NCBI GenBank assembly: GCA_017504305.1
Contig: JAFVRJ010000010.1
Location: 1-64,000, forward strand
Length of the DNA: 64,000 nt
Direction: 5' to 3'
Source: Clostridia bacterium
Lineage (GTDB): Bacteria > Bacillota > Clostridia > Christensenellales > DTU072
The stretch's first letter is position 1. Each line of letters starts with the position of its first letter. Shown piece after piece: positions 16,464 through 28,100 of this stretch. A model generated the notes under the pieces. The model saw nothing but the letters and a program-made list of their open reading frames with translations, was not told the DNA's origin and did not search any database. The position numbers and the translations under genes are program-made.

Positions 16464-17309
16464 TTATCTCCTTTTGAGTTTGGTGTAGAAGAACTCTCTC
16501 GGGTAATCTTCTCTCGGAAGCTCGTTAACTTCGTAATAAGAAATAAACGAAAGCGTTACAAGGTAAACGATGGAAGCTGTATATAAAACGGTTTCGACCA
16601 CAAGGGAGGCTATATAAACTTGAGCTATGCCTACCAAGCCTGCCGTTATATAATTAAGTATAATCGGGAAGAAAACTGCAGTAAATACTTTGCCAAGCGT
16701 TCTACCGCCGACGCGGTTTGCTGCTTGAGTAAACGCTACGAGCGGACGGAGGCCGTTAAATGTCATATATGGGAGGAATAGTATACCATAGGATATGAAT
16801 AAGCATACCAAAGCTACGACTATTACAAGCGATAAGACCGAAAGTATTGCAGATAGCACTACGCCTTTGAGTGTTTGGAACAATACCATTAATACTGCTA
16901 TGAGAAGCTTTGCAAATACGGCAACGAGAGCAAACAAAACGATTGCATAGAAGGATGGAAAAATACACTCGTTAAACTCTCTTATTATTCTATTGATGCT
17001 AAATACCCCTACCCTCAAGTTTCTCGATACTATGCTCGATATAACAGATAGACATATCATTAACGCAACTAACGTACAAGCGGCGCCTATTGCTACAGAT
17101 ACGGGATCGGCCGTACCGTGATAGAACATCGCATGCCAAAAGTTAAGGTTGCCTACCGAGTAGTTTGATAGCCACTTGTAGTAGATATAGTTGGGAGATG
17201 CAAAGGATGCCGCAAAACCAACGGGTAGCGCAAGCAAGAACAAAACGATAAAACGTTTGCCCTTTTCCAACTTAAAAAGATATTCAAAGGTTTTTTTGAG
17301 ATAAATCAT
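16464..17309 (-). CDS. Polytopic membrane protein, surface operon
   Basis: 281 residues with about six transmembrane helices; the first loop after helix 1 is long and extracytoplasmic (ASPNYIYYKWLSNYSVGNLNFW). No known domain is recognised. It lies one base after the 616-residue surface gene and two before its fellow membrane protein, so expression is tightly coupled. GAGAGG precedes the ATG. Confidence 0.8.
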   Translation of the reverse strand: MIYLKKTFEYLFKLEKGKRFIVLFLLALPVGFAASFASPNYIYYKWLSNYSVGNLNFWHAMFYHGTADPVSVAIGAACTLVALMICLSVISSIVSRNLRVGVFSINRIIREFNECIFPSFYAIVLFALVAVFAKLLIAVLMVLFQTLKGVVLSAILSVLSLVIVVALVCLFISYGILFLPYMTFNGLRPLVAFTQAANRVGGRTLGKVFTAVFFPIILNYITAGLVGIAQVYIASLVVETVLYTASIVYLVTLSFISYYEVNELPREDYPREFFYTKLKRR

Positions 17310-17310
17310 A

Positions 17311-19161
17311 TTAGCCTCTCTTTTTCTTACCCTTTTTACTCTTATTGTTTGCTTTTTTAGTAACGACGGGAGCTTCTTCTGCTTCGTTTACTTCCGTCGC
17401 AATTTCCGCTTTAACTGTTTTTTTCTTGAACATAAGCCACTTTGGTAGCTTATTAAGCTTTAGTAATATAAAGTATACGGCTACACCTATTACGGCTACT
17501 CCGCCTACTACGCCAAGCGTTATCCAAAGCGGTAACAAGTTATCGGTTTCTTCCTCAACCTCATAAACAACGTAAAAGTCCGCTTGGTTTAGCATAGTAT
17601 AAAACTCAATAAAGTTAAGACCACGGATTTGCTTAACGTTCTCGTAACCTTGTTCTGTCTTAACAATTACAACCACGTCGTTAAGACTTTCTACTTCTAT
17701 ATAGAAACCAAGATCTGACTTGGGAACAGCGGAAACACTACCATTTACCGTAAGCTTATAGGATAATTTATAAGCATAACCAAGGTTTATGCCAGATGCG
17801 TTTGAAATGGCAGAATCAAGCTCGTCGAGATTATAACGTGCAACGATAAAGTTTGCAACGACTTCATCTCCGGCAAGGGCCGATACGGTGTTTTTATTTA
17901 AGTTTCTGCTTGTTAATTCACCGTCCAACAAATCTTTATTGGTGACACTTACCGAGTATACCGCTCCACCGCTATATGCTTGCTTAAAAGCGGTATATTC
18001 ATTATTGTAAAAGCTATACCATTGTGCACTTACTCCATCTATATCGGTCTCGGAAGCACCAGCATAAAACTTTAACAACAATGCACTGTATGCAGCCATT
18101 GCATTATTATAAACGTTTCCGTTCACTTGTTCTGCATATTGATCGAGCTCGGATCCGATAGTCGTCATAACACTCTTGATGCTATAACGAATACCGTTGC
18201 TTAAATCTTTAACGTAAAATCTATCGTCGGTAGTATCTTGTCCTTCGCGTACAAACTTACCGCCAAAGAACATACCGATGTACAAATTGCCAACTCTATC
18301 TACAAGCAAATAGTAATAATAGCCGTCTTCGTCTACTTCAAAATCCATAACGTTACGTTGCGTGACGTTATGCATAGATAACGGCTTCCATTGAGCTATA
18401 GTATCTATCCCTTCGCCTTTTATACTATCTTTGTTGGCTTCTGATGATAGAGCTTCATCCGTGCGTATAATTAAGATTTCAGCAAGACCACTTCGTGCGC
18501 TATATAATTGTCCCGAGGTGTCGGTTACGTCCACAAAGGTCGCTTTACATACAAATATCGCCCTATCGTTCTCATTGCGCAAGCCACTTATAAGTCTTCC
18601 GCCCTCAAGTTGGGGTGATAAGCAATCAATATCGTCAATGATCATACTTTCTTCCAATGATTTTTCTTCGGGAAGATCGGCTTTAACGTATAACGTTCCG
18701 TTTTGATGGACCGTTACCGTCATAACTTGCATTTCATCAACTATACTAATGGCGCTCCATGACGAGTATATCGTACCTAAAGTTTTGGTGGTTACCTTAT
18801 GCTCATCCACCTTTTCAGTCACTTGTAAATATGGTATATCCTCTTTATTCTCATCATCGCGAATAGCCCAGACGTTCTCGCTTGAGTCAAGATCGTAAGC
18901 AATATAAAGCTTCTCGGTAGAACGTGGCACGGTAATTTTCAACGTCCGTCCCGTCTTTGCCGAGCTATATGAAGCGGTTTCACCAACGGTAATATCATCT
19001 ATTTCAAGAGCACCACCGCCCTCGCCGATATCGCTACTGCTGTCGGCATAGGCAATCGTCCCTACTCCGCTAAATACCGCTATGGTAAGGATTATAGTAA
19101 GCGCAAGCACCCCGAGCGCTAATTTGCGCCCGAGGTACCTGCTTGATTTTAATATCTCCAT
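17311..19161 (-). CDS. Membrane-anchored extracytoplasmic protein, partner of the giant MBG protein
   Basis: 616 residues. Signal peptide (about 1-39, ending IAYADS), a large beta-rich outside region, and one transmembrane helix at about 545-570 (LPLWITLGVVGGVAVIGVAVYFILL) with a cytoplasmic tail rich in lysine (KSKKGKKKRG end). The N-terminal half mentions repeated strand motifs like GETASYSSAKTGRTLKITVP, typical of pre-peptidase or Ig-like modules. There is no LPXTG. Its start overlaps the end of the giant gene by 13 bases, so the two are translationally coupled and probably work together at the cell surface. Confidence 0.8.
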   Translation of the reverse strand: MEILKSSRYLGRKLALGVLALTIILTIAVFSGVGTIAYADSSSDIGEGGGALEIDDITVGETASYSSAKTGRTLKITVPRSTEKLYIAYDLDSSENVWAIRDDENKEDIPYLQVTEKVDEHKVTTKTLGTIYSSWSAISIVDEMQVMTVTVHQNGTLYVKADLPEEKSLEESMIIDDIDCLSPQLEGGRLISGLRNENDRAIFVCKATFVDVTDTSGQLYSARSGLAEILIIRTDEALSSEANKDSIKGEGIDTIAQWKPLSMHNVTQRNVMDFEVDEDGYYYYLLVDRVGNLYIGMFFGGKFVREGQDTTDDRFYVKDLSNGIRYSIKSVMTTIGSELDQYAEQVNGNVYNNAMAAYSALLLKFYAGASETDIDGVSAQWYSFYNNEYTAFKQAYSGGAVYSVSVTNKDLLDGELTSRNLNKNTVSALAGDEVVANFIVARYNLDELDSAISNASGINLGYAYKLSYKLTVNGSVSAVPKSDLGFYIEVESLNDVVVIVKTEQGYENVKQIRGLNFIEFYTMLNQADFYVVYEVEEETDNLLPLWITLGVVGGVAVIGVAVYFILLKLNKLPKWLMFKKKTVKAEIATEVNEAEEAPVVTKKANNKSKKGKKKRG

Positions 19162-22100
19162 CTGCGTTTCTTTTCCTCGATTTGTTTTTTAACTTTTGCC
19201 TTGTATCTCGCCTCGTTGGCTTCAAGGTTTTCGGTAAACTCGTACATTCTTCTTGCGCCTTGCGGGATGCGTTTACGTCTGCGTACCGGGCTCAAGATAA
19301 GTGCGAACATTCCACCTAATACAAGTATAAGTATTACGCCTGCTACTATTACGATCCAATACGGGAAGTCGTTCTTATAGAATACGATTTCGCCCGAGGT
19401 GTCGGCATAGAAGGTTACGTATTCACCTTCGCGAGTAATAGTTACGCTTGATAGAGCGCCACGTCCTTCAACGGTAAGATTCCTTGCATCAACGTATTCA
19501 TCGGGAATACGTACGTGGAACTTAACCTTGCTATCAAGGGTGGTCTTAAGACCGTTTTCCTTTACGGTGATAACTTGTACGGTTGCCTTTTGACCTACTA
19601 ACGATGTGAAGAAATTGGTCTTATCGATTGTGTCGTATACTTCAGTGAACGATACGGTGATATTGGAGCTGAAGCCGTCTGCACTGGTGATATAGGAATC
19701 GGTATTAGGATCGGTTATGGTCTTATTGGTGATCTTAATCGACAAGTTATAGATGGGATCGCGTAGTACGTAGTTGGCTTTATGTAAGCCGGTTAGTTCC
19801 CAACCGCTAATAACTACGGGGTGAACGCCTACGTTGATTGCGTGGTCTTTTGTATGTGCGGTAAGCTTCAAGAATACGTTATCGCCACTCATTACACCCT
19901 TTGTGTCGCCTACTACTTCAACCGAGCTTAAACCATCGTATGCTTTGTCGTAAGCCTTGATGTTTTCGATACTAATAGGTTTGGGTAGAATTACAAAGGT
20001 ACCGGAAAGCTCGTCGGCATAGTAGTTATCATCTCTTATAATGACCTTGAAGTCGTATGAGCCGGCGTTGGTGGGCATAGTTGCGTATTGGTTAAATACG
20101 ATTTCGTAGCCTACGTTTGCAGGAGTGGTAAGGACTATCGGCAACGATACCGAGCCGTATACTTGTTCGCTCAACGACTTGCTGTCGAAGGTAATGGCGG
20201 TTACGTGAGCTCTGGTTACTTCATAAACCGTGGTTGCACACTCGGGATCGATGATGTAGTTAGAATCTTCGAGTATAGCAGTTACGGTATATTTACCAAT
20301 CTTTGTGGGAGGTATAAAGCTGGATTGTCCACCCTCTTCTGCGACGTATTTATAGATAATCTTATCTTCGTATTGAGCGTAGTTGTATCTATCTTCGCCC
20401 TCTACCAAGGAGTTAAGAACTACTTTAACGTCTGCGTAGTAGGTATTGCCGAACTCTGCTTTATAGTCGTCTACCATGACGTTGTTGCGGTAGAAGTTTA
20501 CGGTAATCATCTTCTTGGTTACGAAGATGGCGTAAGTTACTTTACCTTGATAGTTCTTTGCGTTGATTTCTGCTTCGAACATATAGGTACCTGCCGGTTG
20601 GATGGTATTTAGCATCGTAGTATCGAAGGTCAAGTTAGATACGTCCAAACCTTGAGGATCGGTTGTAAATACAGGCTTACTGATTCTGTCGCCGTAAACG
20701 AAGCTGTTAGCGGATACTGCTATGGTCGCGTTTGCCTTAACGACTTCTACCGATATTTCTGCATAGAAGGGTTCATAGTTAGCGCTGTCGGCGGGATTGA
20801 ATACTATTTGAACGCCTTCATAAACGCCTACGTCGCCTAAAACTCTGCTCTTATCAACGTATGAGAAAGATCCAAGTACGCCACTCTCGCCGTGAACGTA
20901 AACGACACTACCACCGGACAATACGCCCGTACCTACTACGTTGCCGTATACAACGCCACTCGGAGCGGGTAATACCGATTCATCCGCAAATGCTACTGCT
21001 TTATGGATGGTAAAGGTTGTGGTTGCACTACCTGTGTAGTTTTTATCTTCAACAGTTACGGTACAAGTATATACGCCTGCTGAAATTGCATTAGGTACGT
21101 TGATACCGTTTTGACGGAAAGCATAGCTTACGTTGACACCGGTTAGAACTTCGGGATAGAGTGCTTTGCCGGTGTAGAATTTTGCGACCTCGCCAAACTC
21201 AACGCCGATAACGCCCTTAACAATAGTTACGTTAACGGGAGAAATCGCTCTTGCATAGTTTGCATTAGCCGGTACGAATACGATATTAACGGAGTTATCG
21301 CCTACGGGGAGATCGTTCTTATCGCCGTTTTCGAATTCGAAGTGGCCCAAGATATCATCGCCATAGTTGTTTTCGGCAATACCGCCGGTAATGGTTGCAT
21401 TTTTAAGCATTTCGCCGTAACCGATTTGACCGATTGAAGGAACAACGGTAATGGATACGGTTGCTTGTCTAATGATTACTGTAGTGGTTGCACTACCGAT
21501 GATGTTGGGATGGTTTACAACGTCAACAACTACACTATAGGTGCCGGCGTTTACCGGTACTTCGTTGGTGTAAATACTGCTACCGATAGGTGCGTATTTA
21601 ATAGATACGTATTCTTCCGTTACGTTATTTTCGATTTCGGGAACGACGTTTACGATAGTACCTTTGGGGTTATAAGTGTAGGTATAAGAAGGTTGCAAGG
21701 TGATGGTCGTCGTCATCTTATTGATAACGTAATCGAACTCTTTACTACCTTTGTAATACGGATTGCTATCTGCTATCGATACTACAACCTTATAGTTACC
21801 TGCGTTGTTAGGTGCATACGCTCCATAGTAATGCTCGTAGTTTTCGGAGTAGAAATTGTAAACGATAGTATTGCCTTCTACGGTATATTCACCGAAAGTT
21901 ACTACCAATCTATTGGGTTGTAAGTAAGTGGTGTTGTTACCGCTGATTTCGATCAAATCACTTAAATCAAGTTTGCTGATGGTGTAAGTGAAAGTATAGC
22001 TACCTGCGTGTGAACCGAACAATACTTGCTCACCACTAATAATTTCTTTTTCCTTAATCTCAATAGTTACGGTGTATACGCCTGCTTCCTTAATTTCAGT

Positions 22101-25100
22101 TACGGGCTTGCCGTTTAAGAGTATTGAGGTGATTTCAAGCTCGTCTGCCGAAGGTACGTAGTCGGTTCCGGCAAGAGTTACGCCTAAATCTTCAAGGGTT
22201 ACAGCTTCTCCATCGTAGTACTTCCCTACGTTCGCTACGTTAAAGTCGGTTACCAAGCGTTGTACGAATACTTTGTAGCCGTCTAATACCAAATCGTTAT
22301 AGTCGGGATGACTTACGGTAATGGATACAGTACCCTCTAAATACTTACCGATATCGGAAGCAGTGGCTACGTAATCAACGTCGATATCCGATGACGTAAT
22401 TAAATAGTTATATCCGCTTACAGCCATATCCGGCGCATTGACGTTAAAGAGATTTAATGCGACCTCCAAACCGCTTAACGCACCGTTTTCGTATAGAATC
22501 AAAATCTTATCATCGGCTTGGATATCCATATCACTCTTGATGATAACGGCAAGGTCGGTGGTGTGATAAGTAATAGTTACTGTGTTGGTGTCGGCGGGAA
22601 CAAATCTGAATTCTGCGGTATCGCCAACGTGTAAAATCGCATCAGGGTTTACCCACTCAACGGTACCAATTTCCTCAAGAGAAAGTCCCAATCTATCGGC
22701 TATAGAGTCGCTCAACTTGATGCTATAGCTACTTAAGGGCATACCGTATACAACGTCGCCGGATACAGTCTTTTCTACTATAACGTCTTCGGGTTTAATC
22801 TCGATATAATCGCCTATTACGTTAATTTCAACCTCCATATAGGTTACGGATACGTTGTCGAGGTCGTCGGGATAGAAGTAAATAGCAATGGTATTTACGT
22901 TTGCTTTAGTCATTTCAACGGCGTAATCTTGAGCTATATGGAAGCTACCGCTGATAGCAAAGCCGTTTTCTTTGACGTTTGCAGAACCGCTACCGTTTTG
23001 GATGTGCGCTGCAGTATTTAATACGTCACCTACTCTTACAACGTTAAAATTAGGAGCGGTTAAAACCGGTACTGCTTTAATAATTTGTAATTGAACGTTA
23101 GATATGCTACCGCTGTAGTTAGAATCTGCAATAGAAATCGTTACGTTATAGGTATTAACGTCGGTCGGTACGGTGTTGTTGTCATTGTAGTAAACGGTAA
23201 AGAAGGTTTGGGGATTATAGACGTAGCCGGGTACCAACGTTTCAGCTGCATCTACAAGAACCGGTGATACTGCAACTTTTTCTTTGATATAGTTGCGCGT
23301 TACCTTCATAACACCTGCGCTTTCAACGTAGTCGTCGGCGATGGTGATAGCATCGGAAATATCCTTCTTAACAACGTTAAGATCCATATAAGCGTATGCA
23401 TCGTTGAAGTTATTGAAGTCTACGTCGTCTGCATTAAGAGTGAACTTAACTTGAACGTTATATAGACCTACTTCAAACTCGCTTATATCTGTTACTACCG
23501 ACCAGTATCCGCGACTTGCAAAGGTGTTTATTCCGTTAAACTCTACAACGCCTACGCCGTCGATAAACTCTACGGCAGAGCTCAAAGAGCTAAACGCTAT
23601 GGGTGCAGCTTTGGGCGAAGCGGTGACGTCAAAGTCGCCCTTTACTATCTTAAGTAAGGTTTCCTTTACGCCATAGTAGTTAGCGCCTTCGTAAATTACC
23701 TTTACGTCGTAGTCGCCAACGATTATCGGCTTCGCTTCGCTATACTCGTCACTCGAACCGTTTACTCTATATAAGTAGTTGATAGTTTCTACGCCGCTCG
23801 GACGAGTTAAGCTAAATTCTACTTCAGCACCGGTGTATGCGCGCTCGTATTGAGCGTTAAGTACGGCATCAGGCATAGCCTTTTCGATAACCATCGTAAG
23901 GTTAAATACCCTATTATATCCGTTTTGGCTAAATCTTACGCGAACGTCGTAAGAACCGGCGTTAAAGGGAATAACGTCGTCATAATAGATTTCGCCGATC
24001 TTGTACTCTACCAAGTATTCAACGTACGGATGATCTTCAAAATCGTAATTTGCGACAACGGGTATAATTGCTTTATCGCTACCGGGAGCGCAATAAGTTT
24101 GAACAAGATTTGCAAACGGCTCGTCGTCCACAAAGCTCGGGGTAATGTCTACGTAAACTTCTTTAACGTAAGCGTCTTTAGTTGCATCATATTCGCCGTT
24201 AGCAATATAGAAGTTTTGATCATCAAGGGTTACGTATGCTACGTAGCTACCGATTTCGAAAGGAACAAAGCTAATATCCATACCGCTTACGTGTACGTAA
24301 TCGATAACGAAGTTGTAGCTTGCTTTAGAGTAAACTTCGGGGATATTGGTATCAACGATGGTAAACGCCGGCTTATAATCGATGGCCGAGCCGTTATACT
24401 TGAAGTTAACAACGTCACCCACTACGTCGATATTTAGTTCAGCCTTCTTAATAACGAGGGTTACCACAACTTCTGCGGTGTAATGCTCTACCGAAGCATC
24501 AATGCTTACCTTAACGGGGTGTTCACCTGCAAAACGAGGACTATAACCATTAATAAAGTCGACGTGTATGGGCAACTCTAAACCATCTTCAGGATTAATC
24601 GCGGTAACTTTAATTTCCTTAATGCTATCGTCGAATACTTGCTCCAAATCCTCAATAACCAAGTACTCCGTACCAACGAGGTTGCGCTTTAATACTTCAA
24701 GGCCGGTGTATTGCTTATCAAATGCGATATAGTTATTGGTATATTCTGATTGCTCGTTTGTTATAGGTATAAACTCAATATAAATAATGGTATCGCTATT
24801 CGCGGTTACTTCGGGTATAAAGTCGTAAACTTTTACGCCGTCAACCATCACGTAAAGCGCAAAAGCGCCACTGATACTCTTGGTTCCATTATTAAGGTTG
24901 TCAACGGATACTCTACCAAACTCTACCTCATTAAGATTGTCGCCGTATTGTACGACCTTATCAGGCAATTCGCCACCAGCAAACTTTAATTCGGAACGAG
25001 TTATGTAATAAATGCTAAAGTTGGATCCGGTGTAATTCTTTTCACTCTCGATAATATCGGCGAGTACGTAATATTTGCCAACCGGCGTAGAGGGGGTAAT

Positions 25101-28100
25101 TCCACCCATCAATACATAGGTGGTGCCTTCATACTCGAATAAACTTTCGCCGTTTGCCAAGACTTCGTCTTGATCGTAATCACGCAAGAATCTGAATTGA
25201 GGACGTAACGTAGTTGCCCCTACTAAATCGGCACCTACTGCACTAATGGTTACTTCCGGCTCGAACACAATTGAGCCGTATTTATGAATTACCACACCGT
25301 TATAAGTTTGCCCATCCAAAGATTCTTTTTCAGACACGTTGGCGGTATTAAACGCAATCGAAACCTCACGTTTTGCAACTATCAATTTAACGCGTTCATT
25401 GGACTCAACGTATCTTGTTTTATCTTTCGGTGAGAAAGCACAGCTGATGAAGTTTTCTCCACCCTCGTAAATCTTGGTTGCAAAGTCGGATTCCATAATT
25501 GTTAAAGTATACTCGCTTGCATCGAAAGCTTTACCATGAGAGGTAATGACACCCTCATATTCGTTAACCGCTTTCTCTCCGTAAGTAATACCTTTAAACG
25601 TAAACTCGTCAAAATTGGCCTTTGCACGAGCAACGTATAACTCAATGCCGATTTTTTCAACACGGAAGTTATAATCCGGCGTACCGTCTGCTTTAACAGC
25701 TTGCCATACTATTGCAACAGGATAAGTCAATATGGTATTTCCGTCGTAACGGACGGGAAGCACGTCTTCGCCAAAACCGTTCTTTTCAAGGGTGATTGCA
25801 AGTCCGCTTCTTTGTAAAAACTCTGCTTCTGTTTCAAACCTAAAGGTGCTTGCGATGCGGGTTTGAGTAAGCGCACCTAAAGAGGTATAGAACGCAGCGC
25901 CATTTGAAGCCAAAACTTCCGAAGACATCGCAGAGAGCGTTTGACCATATTCAATGTGTCCTACTTGACCAAGCGTAGAGCCATCAAGGTTAATAACTTC
26001 GTATCTCTTAATTTCCGTCGGGGTCGAAATGCTTAAACCTGCAGCGTCGTTACGTTGAATTTGTTTTACGTCAAGGTAAACGTTGAGCCATCCGGTGTTA
26101 TTGCTATTGTGAATAGCAACTCTCATTAAATAACGTCCGGCATCTAACGCTTTGGGTGTAAGCACGTCGACTTCTTCAGTCCATACTCTTTCCGATAGGT
26201 CAATGGTTACAGGTACGCCGTCCCCATCGTAAGAAGCAAATCTATAAAAACTAAACTTATAGAGGAGATCTTGTACCGGAGTAACTACACCTTCTTCTAA
26301 ATAAGTCGCTACATATTGTGCATTGCTTAAACGGCTATAAATATAAGTCAAAGTATCTTGATATTTATAATTATCGTTACCGGGATACTCTGCAACGTAA
26401 AGCGGATTATCAAGTTTATTATAACCTTGAGTGTCTTCTCGAATTTCGACTTTAAGGACACGCTTGTTGATAACGTATTGAGCTGTGATGTAGTCATCGG
26501 AGCTATCGTTAGGATCGAAGTCGGAGGTGTAGGAACAGTTAATCGTATCAAGACGAGCTCTCATTTCATACTCGCCAGCATTAATGGGAGGCGTTACCAC
26601 CCATTTGCCGTTTACTTTGTACTCAATAATGAACTTAAGCGCATCATTTGTATTTACGAGATCCGCTTCATTGGCGCATGTAACCGTTGCTCCATTTTCC
26701 AATCCATTGTAGTCAACTGCAACAAAATCTTCGCCTTCTACCGTATTGAACTTAATCTCGATGGGTTTATGAAGAATTTCAACGCTGATATCGATGGTTT
26801 GGATGTTATAGTTCTTTGCAGTCTTTTTACCTTCCTTAAGGTCAAAACCGATTAGCTCACCATTTGCTGTTGTTACGGGATTGAAGTATTCTAAAATAAA
26901 TTTTCTATCATCTTCCGTGTATCCCGCTTCAACGTTAAACGCTCCTTTTAATCTATCAAAAGTAATTGAACTAAGGTTCATCGGTTGGAACTCGATTGTT
27001 ACGGGGTATCTGCCATTAACTTGCGGATGTTGGTAATCATCAGAACCTGGTTGAGGGGAAATAGTTACAAACGTACCATAAACTCCGCTTGCAACTGCAA
27101 CGTATTCTTTATCAAGGAATTTAATGGTGTTGCCTTTAATGGGTTGACCATTAATTCCATCGCTTACAATGGATAATTTTTCTAAACTTTGTCCATAGGT
27201 CAATGCGAATTCATTATGTGCGTTTATTACTCCGGCATCCGCCTTTTTGATCGTGAAGTCGGAGACCAATTCGCCATCGTAATAAGTGCTATTTTCAGTA
27301 GATACGTATGCACGATAAATATAAGTACCTGCATCCGCAAAACCTTCTGCGTGACCGGCTTTCTTATCATAAATCGTTATGTTGAAGCGTTCGTATTTCG
27401 CAGTAACCCCATCGTACGTTACGGTATGTATTTTCTCGCTGACGAATTTACCATAAACCCAGTATTCGCTATCACCACGAGGGAAGCCTATTCCACCTTC
27501 AACAAACATGATGATATATCCGGTAGGACGACCTATCAAAGCTTCACCCATCGCATCGGTCAAGCTAAAAATCGTTTTAGCGTGATCGTTAAAACACAGT
27601 TTTGCATAATCCAAGAAGTTCTTACGGTTTCCGTCTTCATCAACTTCAACCGCAATGTCAATATACGCGGAAATCGAGTCAAAATACTCAACCGACAAAA
27701 TAGGACGAACTTCATTTTCCAAGTTACCGCCATCGATTACCGATGAAAGAGTAAAATCATCGGTTGTCAAGTTGACCTTGTCTGATGTGTAGGTATAGTC
27801 GGTATTGTCGAGTTTAATATTAACTATTTTATGGAAATAGAACGTTACCGTTGCAGTATTTGTTGATAATTCCCAAATATCGCCGTCTAAATAATAAGTA
27901 ACGTCGTATACTTTAGCATCGTTTTTATCAAGTCTATAACTCGGGTTTTCTTGACCGGCGCCCAAACTATTAGCATATCTAATCAAGTTACTGCTTTCTG
28001 CTTGAGTTTTACTTATAACCAAACGAACGGTAACCCATTGTCCCCTCTTGGTCGGTATAAGTTTTGTGGTTACCGGAGTTGCTCCGGTAAGATCTGCCGA